Origin: Lunularia cruciata
Taxonomy: Eukaryota > Streptophyta > Marchantiopsida > Lunulariales > Lunulariaceae
Assembly (NCBI GenBank): GCA_948567375.1
Contig: OX419758.1
Location: 47,869,001-47,933,000, forward strand
Length of the DNA: 64,000 nucleotides
Direction of reading: 5' to 3'
The position numbers were made by a program, and so were the translations under genes. Below, piece after piece: positions 23,387 through 35,409 of the stretch; the first letter of the stretch is position 1; each line of letters starts with the position of its first letter. Below the pieces are notes generated by a model that was not told where the DNA came from, searched no databases, and saw only the letters and a program-made list of their open reading frames with translations.

Positions 23387-24171
23387 GACAAAACTCTATT
23401 TTTAATCACCACTGAAGACTCCTTATCCATGAAGGGGATCTCTCTTCTCCGCAAAGGGCATCTCTCTTCTCTAAAGGGGATCTCTCTTCTCCACAAAGGA
23501 GCATCTCCTTCTCCCTATGAAATTTCAGCAAACGACATCTTTGTGCGCAAAAAAAACAATTGGTGCAATTCCATTTTGTAATAAGAAAACAAATTCATGA
23601 ATTTCACTTATTACTCAAGTGGAAGAAAGGTATACAAAAGACTTGTACTTGTACATACTTGTACAAAAGACTTGTACAAAAGACAACTTTTTTAAATAAT
23701 GAAATTGAGAGTAACACTTGAAACAAAATCACTCCTCACTCTAACCTTCTCACGGGGCTCGCACTCAAATCTTCCCACTCCAAATCTGCTATGGTCTCTC
23801 TAATCTTTGCCTCAAATCTTTCCACTCATGCTCCCTCCAATCTTCCTTGGAAAAAATTTGCCCAATTGCCGCTCATCATTTCCTTTCCATGGGTGTTCTC
23901 AAACATCCCCGGATTCCCCAAATGCTCCTCTTGGTGGCCGTCACTTTCACTCTAACCCTAAACAAAAACTTAATTAACCCTAATGTGCAATCAATGCACT
24001 ATGGAGTGATAACAGAAAATTCCTTCTCCCTTATTTTCTACAAACCACCTCATATGGAGTGTGCTAATAATAAGGAACTTGGCCCCAACTCCGTAACATT
24101 ACCATTTCTACCTCCCAGTCACACACCATACCCATTTAGTCAACGCTTTGTAACAATCTATATGAAAAGTT

Positions 24172-24204
24172 TAGAAACTTTGTAAAACTATTTCTGAAAC
24201 CCCC
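24172..24204 (-). repeat. Right terminal inverted repeat of the Harbinger element
   Basis: Its reverse complement, GGGGGTTTCAGAAATAG onward, pairs with 14961-14993. The subterminal AACGCTTTGTAAC recurs at 24142-24154, in the same plus-strand orientation as at the left end. Confidence 0.65.
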
Positions 24205-26893
24205 TAGTATGAGCAAATAGTCAAAGAATTTTTGCGTTTCTCCCTTATAAACGCTACAAGTGTTGCGCAATTTTATGCATAGGTTTCTAACCTTGGTGAA
24301 AGATTTTTATACTTTGTGCCCATCTAATTCTTGTGATGATGGAAAGGACTACTGTATCTAGATTGTATAAAAAACATTAGATGTTCCACATTGTGAGTGT
24401 TATTTGTTTCACTTGATTGAACAATGTTAATGGAGGGTTCATTCTACTTAGACAAAGAGTACAAAGCGGCCAAGAAAGATGTAAAGAGGCAAGGTCCAAA
24501 GGTAGCATAGGGAAAATTTGAGCTAACAACAAGCACCTAAGAGGCCAAGCAAAGACTAGTCTATTCTTGAATTGTGTGTAGACGTCTTCCAATCATATGT
24601 CTAGTAAATAGGGAGGGAATACCCTAGCCGTGTGGGATGTACCTATTGCAGCTACTTGACGGTGAAGACCCCAAGCTTGAGTGCATTGTAACATGACTGA
24701 TATGTGCTATCAATAATAGGCAATGAGCATGGTTGGAGAGACTGCCATTGCTCCTCTCATCTGCAAAGAACACCGTGTTGCATCCTTGAAGAGACCATCA
24801 AAATGGTGATGTAGACATATGAAAATCTCAATCACTAGAGAGACAAAGGTATTCAAGGAGAGTTGGTGTGCATTGGGGTCCTCATTGCTCCTAGAGGCAA
24901 TGTTTGATGTTGCTCCCACCTGTGCCAATGACTCTGCTCATGGAGGGTTTTCCATCACCATGTCATGCAAGGTATTATAACTATTTATGAAAGTAACAAT
25001 ATCTGCTTGCACCCAACAAATAGGTGATCTTGGTAGATCCAACCATCACTCAATCTATACTTGGGCACATGTAGCTTGTAGGATCTGAGCAATTGTATCA
25101 CAACCTACAATATGGATTGGACTTCCTATCTATTGCACTTAGTAAAAAGTATATCCCTTTCATGTCATATGAGGAGCCACATGTGCATTGGTCTAGAAGC
25201 CCTATGAGGATTGGATGTGAGAGACCCACCTTCAATTGTAGTCTTGTGGTAAACTCCTCAAAAGTGAATCAGAAATAGCCAATCAAGGATGAAGCTTGGA
25301 GTTAGGCCCCAAAGCCTTTCCTCTTCAAGAGAGGATAAGGCACATCAATGAGGATGCTAGTAAGAGTATGAGTGTGCATACGTGCACTAAGATCCACCCA
25401 AATCTTCCTAGAATCTAGGGATACAAAGTCAATAGGCTTGGGGAAAGACATGCACACAAGGTTTGACAATAAGTCACAAGTCAAGCAAATATATGACTAG
25501 AAAGCATAAGTGCTTGAATCCATTGTCGTAATAGGTCCCAATAGAAAAAGATGCACTTTGTGTAAGAACCCATCTGCCAAACAAGGTGCAACTAGGGCAC
25601 ATATTTCTGTATATGCTACTTGTGTTGTGACCTCATGTTGTATGAGGCTACATCTGCCCATGACTATGGGAAGAGTGTTTTCTACCTACACTACTCATCT
25701 TAGAGTTGTGGGAGCATGCATGGCTCCAAGAGAGTGGAAAAAGTGTGGCATATGGTCTCTCCATATAGAGTTCCTTAGATGTAGACAACAATATTATTTG
25801 TAGTGAAGTATGTTTCTTGTGGATGTGCTTTGGATCTTATAACCACATAATCTCATTTTTTATTTCAGTTTCGAACTCATGGTTGGTCTTTTCATACAAA
25901 GTCAAAAAAAGTAAAGAGACAAGGAATGCAACACCTAAAACATTGAGTTATATTATACAAGATACTATAGAAGACAAATTGCACTCTCTTATATGATATT
26001 ACTCTAGTTTCTTTATGGGTTTTTAGTATAATAATTTAGGACAAGATTCTAGACCTTTTTGAGTACATTATGCAAGCAAAAAATAATAGTGTCAAGTTAA
26101 GATACAATTTTTATTATAGAAATAATAAGTAACACTTTAGATTTAGTAAAGATGGTTCATGAGGTGAAACAAATTATCTCATGTACACATCAGTTATATC
26201 AATTCCTTAGATGATAACTCACATTGTTCTTTCTTTAGTAGATGAATTTATAGCATCCATTTAAGACCATGTATACCTGCAACTTGGAATGCATATACAT
26301 AAATATTACTTGGTACACAAGAATTATGGTTCAACTAATATGGTAGCAAATTGCAAGATTCTTTCTATAACTAAAACATCAATTAGATTGTTAAGTAGAC
26401 TATAGACTTTTTTGACTACTCCAACTAAGTTCTTTAGTGTTGGAATTCACACTAAAGGAGTAGCTAAAGTTCTTAGTGTTGCATCTAGTGCTTAGATAAT
26501 TTAGTTAAAGTAGTCACTAAAGTAATGTTTGTTGTCTATTGAGTGCCTTAGTTTATTGGCTTAGCAACTATGTAAAACTATTCAGCTAAGTTAATTGAAT
26601 TCTGTCTTTTATTATCTTTACAAAGATACTCAACTAACTAATTGAAAATCCATTGATATCATTAAAATAACATTTTTATCTCTATTATACTAGTCTTACT
26701 CAATGAAATGATGATTCTTTCTTTTGACCATGTGGAACAAGGAATGAGGAATAAGAGTTGATTAAGCTCACATTATTTTTCCCTCCTTATTGAGTCTTCC
26801 ATACTCTTTCCACAAGAGTCAATGAGTGTGGTCTTTGAACATTATAGGATTCATTCTTTGTTGATTCATCATATTAAGCTTTTCTATCATCAT
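24205..26893. other. Spacer between Harbinger element and gypsy element A
   Basis: No gene could be supported. A stretch around 24700-25000 reads protein-like on the minus strand (short frame 24710-24928) but has stops and no family motif. The remainder is AT-rich. Confidence 0.5.
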
Positions 26894-27234
26894 TGTAACA
26901 ATATCAAATTTAACAATAAAGTTAGTTAGGGCTAACAAAGCAACAAATAACCCAAATTAGCCTAGAATATTCTAGAAGTATCTAGGAAGCTTCCTAGCTA
27001 GCTTAGCTTTGTCTCCAAGTAGGTAGCTTCTAGAAGCTTCCAACTAGCTTAGCTTACACCTCAAGTAAACAGCTTTTAGAAGGAAGCTTCTTGAGAAACT
27101 TTGCAAGAGCCTTGTATGCTCCTTATAAATACCAAAGCCAAAGCTCATGCTAAGCATTTGGAGTTTTTTTCATTCAAGTTTCTCAATGTGATTTTACATT
27201 CTCATATTTCTCTCCTCAATCTTGGTCTTTTACA
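26894..27234 (+). repeat. 5' LTR of element A
   Basis: It is 341 bp, shorter than its partner because the internal AAGCTTC/CTAGCTTAGCTT minisatellite has fewer units. TATAAATACC near 27124 is a good TATA box candidate. Confidence 0.85.
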
Positions 27235-27247
27235 TTGATATCAAAAC
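27235..27247 (+). other. Primer-binding site of element A
   Basis: TTGATATCAAAAC directly follows the LTR and is a decayed version of the initiator tRNA-Met site TGGTATCAGAGC. Confidence 0.65.
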
Positions 27248-27899
27248 AAGAATGGGATGGATGGAATTTATGGACCACCAAATCCATTTCTACCAAACCA
27301 TTGGGCTTTTTGTGTCTGAGTACTACCCCAGCATCATTCATCGTCCTAAGTTTTAAGCAAAATTTTCTAAATGTAATCTTTGTTTAAGGAACACTTGGTA
27401 CTTCTAGTTATAACTTATGGAGAATGGTGGATGTGTTGCATCTATGTGTTAGTAAATTAGATAAATTAGATAAATTAGATAGAGTAGTAGACATGGCAGC
27501 AATGCTTGAGGTTATCATTGCTATGTAATAACAAATTGAGCACTTTACTCAATTATTGGATGAACAAGACCAGCAACTACAAGAGCATGTAGAGAGAGCA
27601 CCATTTCAAGAAGGAAAGGACCAAGTACAATTTCAAAAACCTAAGGTATTTGATTGAAAGAATCTCTTGTGCATAGTGGATAATTTTTTATTTGATTGTT
27701 AATGTTATTTTGAGCCTATAAATCTTCAAGATGAATGTCAATAAAGTCTTAATTTCAAGCCAATTGGACTGAGCAACAAATCTACGGTGGTGATTCCAAG
27801 TGGAGCGAGCTGAAAGGCAACTTGTTGCACCAATCTTGACATAGTAAGAATTCAAGGGTACAATAATTAGGCAATTCCAATCAATAAATACCACACAAG

Positions 27900-28940
27900 C
27901 TGCATGAGATAAGTTGGTATAGTTGAAGCAGTTTGGTTTTGTAAGAAGCTACATCATGCAATTCCAAAACACCATTATGAAAATTCCGGATATAATAAAC
28001 GGTGAAGCTTTGGATCAATTTGTGAGGGGCTTGAAGTCACAAACCAAATTAGAAGTGACTATGCAAGAGCCAAAATACTTGCAAGAAGCCATGCAACTTG
28101 GAGAGCACTTTGATTCCTTGGTTGCAACAACTTTGTCTTGACCTTGACCTTCACAAAACCAACTAGCACATTACAAATGTGAGGAGGAGCCGGCATCAAT
28201 GGAGATTGATTCCATCTAAGAGAGACCACTTGGTACAACAAATTGGGAAAGATTATGGCAAAATGGTGGTTGCTTTCCTTATCACCAGATTTGACATTGC
28301 ATTGTTGAATGTCCACTCAAGAATGGGCAAACTTGACAAATTGCCCAAATGGAGGTTGTGGAGCAGAATGATCAAGAAAACAAGAAATCCTAAAAGGAGA
28401 TTTCAAACTGCCTACTGGGAACTTGATTAGTTCCAATGGGATTGAAGGCTTGACCTCTGTAAGGTTGCGTCACTTGCAAGGTATGATATCTAATCGTGGT
28501 TGGTTGATTTTGCTTGATTTTGGAAGTTCAAAACATTACATGCTTATGCAATTAGCAAAGGAATTGAATATTCCTATCAAGCCATTAATTTGGAAGTAGA
28601 TTGATGATGGCGAATGGTAGAAAGAGTTCTGCATTCCTTACCTTGCAACTTGTTACCTTCAAGATTAGAAAGGAGTATTTGGAGTGTATGAGGTTTGTAG
28701 TGGTACCTCTACACTATGATGTCATTTTGGGTTTGCCTTGGCTTGAATATCATGAGGTTCAATTTGATTGAAACCGACAAAAAATTCAATTACAACATCA
28801 AGGTAGGAACTTCTTATTTGGTTGTCTCGCACCTTTCTGTAAGATACCTAAGAATAGTTAATCCCAAGATGGGAAGTTTATCACAAAAGTAGCCATAGAG
28901 CAAACTTTGAAGGAAGATAAGTCCCTAGATGGGAATTTTG
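27900..28940 (+). pseudogene. gag and protease region of element A
   Basis: Positions 27923-28141 encode a gag capsid core with FVRSYIMQFQNTIMKIPDI and a GEALDQFVRGLKSQTK stretch. A damaged zinc knuckle near 28264-28320 ends IVECPLKN. The protease area at about 28500-28760 keeps FGSSKHYM, with the catalytic Asp region still readable but out of frame with gag. It ends at the solo LTR. Confidence 0.75.
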
Positions 28941-28952
28941 TTAGTGAAGCAA

Positions 28953-29538
28953 TATAATACTCCAAGACAAGAGAACTCTACAAGAGAGAAAACACAAGTT
29001 TCACACTCAATACTCTGATGCTCCCAAAGGAGCACATACTCTTTATTGTATAGCAAAGAGGAACCCCTCCAAAGAAGCTCCACCCTTGGATTAGATACAT
29101 GGATTAGTGACATGTCAACAAGTTTCACCCTTAGATTAGTTGTCTAGATGGGTGACATGTTAGTCTTTGTCCTTTCTAGTTGGTCAAATAGGTTTGACCA
29201 AAGGAAATCTTTAGACAATCTTCTTATAAGAAGCTCAAAATCAAGTGTGTGAGTTACCATTGGAAAGATCTCAATAAGACAAATCATGGGGTGAGAAAGC
29301 AAGTCTTTTTTCCTTAAGAGATGAAATATTTCTAATTTTGAGGCCTAATTCATCTATTTAGGCCTCCAAAATTGGCTTTGAAGTTTTTAGGCTATTTTTT
29401 ACTTTCCTCCTATTAGTAGAAGTATTCTTTTGGAGATGGCTCTATCCATTCTAGTTAGCCCATCCTACACAACATCCTTCAAGATGTTACCAAGCCAATT
29501 TTCACCTCTAGATAATGTATTCAGCTATTGGTATTACA
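28953..29538 (-). mobile_element. Solo LTR (family 1, short form) inside element A
   Basis: TATAATACTCC (from TGTAATACTCC) to GGTATTACA, 586 bp. The flanks AGCAA (28948-28952) and AGCAG (29539-29543) match at four of five bases. It has one copy of the U3 unit and no internal sequence. It interrupts pol between protease and RT. Confidence 0.88.
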
Positions 29539-29689
29539 AGCAGCTATAGAGTAAGTTTTGGAGGAAGTTGAGTTTATTTTCATGGTATGGATCAAGCCAA
29601 TTGCACAAGGAGAATCTGAGGAGGATCAAGATCTTCATCAAGAAATGGTTGATCAAATACTTTAGGAGTTTGTGGATGTGTTTTTGATG

Positions 29690-32520
29690 ATCTACCAAAG
29701 GGATTATCCTCCAATCGTGGTATGCACTTCAAGATTGAGTTATTGCCAGGGAGTACTCCAATGAGCAGACCAATCTATCGGCTTTCACCAAAGGAGTTAG
29801 AGGATTTGTGAACAAAACTTATGGAGTTTTTGGAGAAGGAGTTCATACAACATAGTACATCTCCTTGGAGAGCACTGATACTATTTGTTCCAAAGAAAGA
29901 TAGAGGACTTCATTTCTATATTGATTATTATGGGCTCATTAAAAAAATAGTGAAGAATGCATATCTCTTACCTTAAATTGATGACTTGATTGATTAATTT
30001 AGTGGATCATGATATTTCTCCAAGTTGGATCTTTGTAGCGGCTATTGGCAAATCCCCATTGATAGGAAGATGTGCAAAAGATAACCTTTTGTAAAAGGTG
30101 TGGGCATTTTGAATGGAGAGTTCTACACTTTTGGCTCATTAATGCTCCAATAGTCTTCATGGATAAGATACATCATGTGTTGGATGGACTACTAGATTGG
30201 AACATGGTGGTGTTCTTGGATGACATTTTAATCTATAGCAAGGTGGAGGCGGAACACATAAATCATGTGCAAGAAGTCCTAAGGTGACTACATCAATGGA
30301 AATTTTATTGCAAGAAGTCAAAGTGTGCCTTTTGGAAAAAAGAAGTCACCTTCTTGTATCACAAGATCTCATCAAAAGGGATCAAGATGGAAGAAGAGAA
30401 AATCAAGGCCATTATTGATTGGCCTATTCCAAAGGATGCCATAGAGTTGCAAGCATTTAATAGATTGGCAATTTTTGACTAGCGGTTCATCCACTATTAT
30501 GCTCATATGGTAGCACCATTGACCAAACTCTTGGGGAAAAACTCAAGCTTCAATCAACTACCAAGCATGAAGAAGCATTCCAAAAGTTAAAACATATAGT
30601 GTCTTCAAGACCATTTGATCCTCAACTACCTTGTGTGGTTGAATTTGATGCTAATTTTGCAATTGGATTTGATTGGATTTGCTATTGGAGTTGTGTTGCA
30701 ATAATAATTCCCAAGTGGGTTACATCCCATTGCCTTTGTGACTCACTGATTAAACACCACAGAAAGGAATTACTCTACATGAGATCAAGAATAACTATCA
30801 ATGGTATATGCCACCAAACTATGGCGGCATTCTTTCTTGGAAACACATGTGATCATACGTATCAATCACAAATCCTTGTTGTTGTCACACTTGGAACACA
30901 TCAAGAGTTGACATCATTGATGGGAGGAACAACTCCAATTGTGTGACATCAAGCTTAAGTACAAATCCAGTTGGTTCCACATTATTCTTGATGCACTATC
31001 ATGACAACTTGATTTGAAGTCTCTTCCTCTCATCACGGCAGCAATTACGACGGTGTCAATTGACTCTAAAGTCCAACTCAACTTTAAGATCGCTTTACAA
31101 AAAGATCTTTTCTTTCAAATGGTACATGGTTGTCTTGTAGCATGCAACAAGGAGTACAACACCTTCTTCTTCAAGGAAGGTCATTTATTCTATGAGAACC
31201 GGATTATGTTCCAACCAAGGATGATCTTCAACTTGTGCCCTTCCAAGAAGCCCATGACTTATCAATTGTTGGTCACATGGGTGTAGACAAGACTTGGTTA
31301 CTCTCCAATACCAATGGTGGTGGCCCAATATGACACAAGATGTTTGAGACTTTGTCCAATTGTGTGAGAGCTACAAATGCAACAAGGCCAGTAACCAAAA
31401 ACCAAGTGGACTCCTTCAACCACTCCCTATTCTATTTGCTTGATAAGAACACATGAGCTTGGATCTCATCACATCCTTGCCCAAGACAAAGCAAGGTCAT
31501 ATAGGGATTTTGGTGTTTGTGGATAAGCTTAGTAAGCAAATCTATTTGGCACCAACCATTAATATTGTGGATGCTCCAACATTGGTGCAGATCTACTTTG
31601 ACATTGTCTTCAAGCATCATGGATCCCTTATGTACTCATCTTTGGATGTGATCCTTGATTCATTTGGGAATTTTGGCAAGCACTCTTCCAAATATTTGGC
31701 ATCAAGCTTACTTTATCCACAACCTATCATCCTCAAATTGATGGACAAATTGAACATGTAAATTGCACCTTGGAGCCTTTGCTTTGTATCTTTGTCAACA
31801 TTCACCATACCAATTGGGATGAATGACTTGCAACTATGGAATTTGCATACAATAATTCCAAGTAAGCAAGCACCAGATTCTCTCCTTTCTTCCTCAATTT
31901 TGGCCAAGATCCACTTGTTCTAAATTCTTTTCTTGCTTCACCTTCATCCCATGTCCCTTATACTTCCACCTTCTTGACCACCATATCTCAATCTCTCCAA
32001 CAAGCCAAATCTCACCTCTTTGTTGCTCAAAATTGGTAGAAACAATATGTGGACCACCATCATCGTGATCTCACCTTTCAAGTTGGTGATAAGGTCATGC
32101 TCTCCTCTAGTGACCTACCTCTTGTGTTTGATACCCAAGTTTTTAAACTCATCCCTAATTGGATAGTGCACTTTGATGTCACCCAAATCATCTCTCATGT
32201 TGCTTATCAATTTTCCTTGCCTTATCATATGTGCATCCACCTTGTCTTCCATATTTCCAAGTTGAAATCCTTTGTTCCTAACACATCTTCTTTTTCCTCT
32301 TGTGTCCAACCTCTTCCTCCTCCTCCTCCCGTCCTTATTAATGATCATGAGGAGTATGAATTTGATAGTATCCTTGCACATTGCCATATTCAACAAGGCT
32401 ACCAACAACATATAGAGTACAAGGTCCTTTAGAAAAAGTATCTCCTTCATGATGTCACATGGGAATCTCTTTCTCATCTCCATAATGCACAAATGGTCAT
32501 CTAGGAGTTTGAAGCTTCAA
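29690..32520 (+). pseudogene. RT, RNase H, integrase and chromodomain of element A
   Basis: RT starts near 29760 (the RPIYRLSPKELE block). The polymerase motif survives as VVFLDDILIYS at about 30209, a YxDD variant with F-L-D-D. RNase H is near 30600. The integrase zinc region is near 31120-31290 and the catalytic core near 31450-31900, where the usual D-R-D has decayed. The C-terminal chromodomain spans about 32330-32520 (HEEYEFDSILAHCHI, then a TWESLSHL block). Many stops are present. Confidence 0.88.
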
Positions 32521-32558
32521 TGGCAACAAGGACATCACCAACTAGTGGTGGGGTAATA

Positions 32559-32967
32559 TGTAACAATATGGAATATGAAATTATTTAGTGCTAACAAAGT
32601 AACAAATAGGCCAAATTAGCCTAAAATATTATAAAAATATCTATGAAGCTTCCCGGCTAGCTTAGCTTGCACCCCATGTAGGTAACTTCTATAAGGAAGC
32701 TTTTAGAAGCTTCCAACTAGCTTAGCTTGCACACCAAGTAGACAACTTCTAGAAGGAAGCTTCTTGAGAAGTTTCTTGATTAACTTGGCTTGCACTCCAA
32801 GAAAGTGGCTCAAGGAAGCTTCTTGAGAAGCTTCTCAAGAGCCTTATATGCTACCTATAAATACCAAAGTCAAAGCTCATGCTAGGCATTTGGAGTTTTC
32901 TCTCATTCAAGTGTCCCAATGTGATCTTCCATTCTCCTATTTCTTTCCTTGGTCTTAGTCTTTTACA
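32559..32967 (+). repeat. 3' LTR of element A
   Basis: It follows a short purine-rich tract (AGTGGTGGGG). It is 409 bp, with more minisatellite units than the 5' LTR, and carries TATAAATACC near 32860. Confidence 0.87.
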
Positions 32968-33523
32968 ACCATATATGCTTCTAGCCTTTATTATCTATAA
33001 AAGCTTATTGTGTGTCTTACTTATTTTCATAAGAGAGGGAGATTGTGTGCTATTTTTGGTCTTGGTACCTTTTTGTCCAAAGCTTTTAGCACATCTTTTC
33101 CCATAAGGATTTGTGATTACAACTCTTCAATTGTAAGACTTATATTATGATAACAAATAATAATTAGATCCATATATTGATTGGTCATTTTTTATATAAA
33201 TTACTCTAAAATCTTATGTATTTCTGCTAATCATGCTTTTTCTTTCTCTTTTCTTTAGTGTGGAATGAGTTCAAAGTTTAAGTTCAAATATCTCAGTTAA
33301 AGTCAATGAGTGCAGTCTTATATGACCTTTTTATAGAATAGAACACTTAAGTTCACATATCTTACTTAGGGTCAATGAGTGCAGTATGAACTTTTATAGA
33401 ATAGAACACTTATTATATAATTATCATGTAATCATCACTTACCTTGAATTTATAAATACCACTTCTTGAAGAGAAAAATTAATAGGTTTATTATTTGTGA
33501 TATCCTACAGGATGGACATTTAA

Positions 33524-33545
33524 AGAGAGAGAGAGAGAGAGAGAG
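33524..33545. repeat. (GA)n microsatellite
   Basis: Eleven uninterrupted AG dinucleotides. Confidence 0.95.
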
Positions 33546-34315
33546 CACCCATTTTTCCTTATATCTCTTTCTCTCTTTTTGAGGATACCCATATTATGGA
33601 TTTATGAGAGGAGCTGCTATGAGCAATTTTTAATTCTATAATAAGACTAGATTGGATTATGAGCATAAAATCTATATAGAAAAGTTTAGATCCCACAAAG
33701 TATCTTCATTTCCTTAAGGAGATTGTGGTATTGGGCTTGCTTAAAGTTTGAAGGATTTTTTAGCTCTTTCATTTTGATGCTCTAATTTTATCAATATTTT
33801 TCATATTTTACCCTTGCTAGGGGATTTAATAGATGACACCCTATTTAAATATGGTGCTATTAACATATAGCCCAAAATACCCTCGTAATATACTTTGTTG
33901 CATATTTATATATTTGATGATGCTATGAGGTATACTTTTTTGTATTTTACTACAACCTTTTATTGTACCATGAGTCTTTAGATGAGTGATGTAGGATGGA
34001 GATTGTAAAACTAATACCTTAAGGAAATATGATCTCACAAAATATATTAATTCATAGCATTACTTGTCTTATTAAGATCATAGGTTCTAATAGATCTAAT
34101 TTTAAGCCCATGAATTGAAACATATGAGTAATATCTTTCTCCTTGCATCTTATGGCAATAAATCCAAGGACTTTAGATTTCTCAAGTATATCTCAAAATG
34201 TTGAAAATCTTATTACTTCATAAACTCTTTAATTTCTTGGGCTTAAGGATGATATAAATGGATATTTGTGAGTACATGTATGCTCATATTCTCAACATAA
34301 AATAAAAATATAAGC

Positions 34316-34379
34316 TCCATAAATTTATAAGTAGCTTAATGAGGAAATTTCCTCATTAAGCTACTTATAAATTTATGGA
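34316..34379. repeat. Perfect 64-bp palindrome without spacer
   Basis: Two 32-base arms, 34316-34347 and 34348-34379, are exact reverse complements. Similarity extends outward through TATAAG/CTTATA and AATAAAA/TTTTATT with few mismatches. There is no coding content. Confidence 0.93.
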
Positions 34380-34858
34380 ACTTATAGTTTTATTGTAGAA
34401 AGATGATAAGAGTCTAGTCATATACATTACCTTAAGAGAAGTAATTTCTCATGTTATCTCTTAATTATCATATTAATGCATAACTTATCTATTAGTTTAT
34501 TAAATAACAATTTATATATCTCCAATATCAATTATTCTTCTCAAATTAAAATATATTAATACTTGTGGAACTCCTTATGATAGTTGAATGATTTTATTTT
34601 ATGTATTATTTTGAGTGCATCCAAGAATCTGATCTATTGGATATATGATAAGGATTTTTATGTATTTATTATTAGATAAGGGGTTTATAGTAATTATTAT
34701 ATGATAGGTAGAGTAAAGGGATTAACTAGACATATTTATAGGTACCTATGAACGGTTAGGAAGAAAAAATTCAAAGAAGTACATAGATTAAGTTATGGAG
34801 ATTTTGTCTTTCTTACTTTCCTTATGTGCACTAATATGCATAAAAAGTTCATCTTATA

Positions 34859-35382
34859 TGTAAAAGACCAAGATAGAGGAGAGAAATAGGAGAGTAGAAT
34901 ATCAAAGATCATATTCAGACTCTGGAATGAGAGAAACTCCAAATACCTAACATGAGTGTAGGCTTTGGTATTTATAGAGAAATAAAAAGGCTCTTGATGA
35001 GTTTCTCAAGAAGCTTCCTAAAAGTCATATGCTTGGAGTGCAAGCCAAGTTAACCAAGAAGCTTCTCAAGAAGCTTTCTTCTAGAAACTACCTACTTGGC
35101 ATGCAAGCTAAACTAACCAAGAAGTTTTCTTCTAGAAGTCATCTACTTGGCATGCAAGCTAAGCTAGCCAAGAAGCTTCCTTGTAGAAACCACCTACTTA
35201 GAATGCAAGCTAAGCTAGCTAGGAAGCTTCCCAAGAAGTTTCCTCCTTGGCATGCACATCACCAAACACTTGGAAGGTGCCAAGTAGCTTCCTAGATGCT
35301 TTTAGAATATTCTTAGTTAATTTGGCCTATTTGCTACTTTGTTAGTCTCAACTAACACATTATTAAGCTACATGTTGTTACA
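34859..35382 (-). repeat. 3' LTR of element B with expanded minisatellite
   Basis: It is 524 bp, the longest of the four family-2 LTRs. About four to five units of roughly 57 bp, with GCATGCAAGCTAAGCTAGCCAAGAAG, fill 35020-35260. The 88-codon open frame there is a repeat artefact. Confidence 0.88.
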
Positions 35383-35409
35383 TATTCCACCACTGCTAGT
35401 TCATGATGT

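Larger units (their letters stand above)
14961..24204. mobile_element. PIF/Harbinger DNA transposon with an extra internal gene
   Basis: A unit of 9,244 bp with imperfect 33-bp terminal inverted repeats, GGGAGTTTCATAAATAGG at the left and the reverse complement GGGGGTTTCAGAAATAG at the right, flanked by TA (left GTA, right TAG). Inside are a Myb/SANT-like ORF1 on plus, a DDE transposase on minus and, between them, a decayed gene of unknown family on minus. ORF1 plus transposase is the standard PIF/Harbinger gene set. The borders are inferred from the repeats; the target duplication is not perfect. All three genes carry stops, so the copy is not autonomous now. Confidence 0.7.
26894..32967 (+). 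mobile_element. Ty3/gypsy chromovirus A (family 2), full length but dead
   Basis: LTRs begin TGTAAC and end TTTTACA (26894-27234 and 32559-32967). The flanks ATCAT and ACCAT are a 5-bp target duplication with one change. Order inside: primer-binding site, gag, protease, RT, RNase H, integrase, chromodomain. Stops and frameshifts occur throughout, and a family-1 solo LTR (28953-29538) splits protease from RT. Sequence similarity makes it a sister of element B. Confidence 0.9.
32968..34853. other. AT-rich spacer between elements A and B
   Basis: No gene seen. It holds a 69-bp repeat pair with GTCAATGAGTGCAGT (33303 and 33371), a GA microsatellite and a large palindrome. A relative of the GTCAATGAGTG motif also occurs left of element A near 26817. 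Confidence 0.55.

Noticed and set aside
14991-24206. Alternative Harbinger ends at CTAGGGG (14991) with CTA flanks
   Set aside because: The outer pair starting at 14961 gives a much longer match to the right end (25/33) than the seven-base alternative.
34316-34379. Palindrome as a CRISPR-like or terminator unit
   Set aside because: It occurs once, in plant nuclear DNA, with no spacer array and no gene ending there.
35029-35295. Open frame of 88 codons with repeated GMQAKL units
   Set aside because: It is the translation of the minisatellite in the 3' LTR of element B, antisense to the element.
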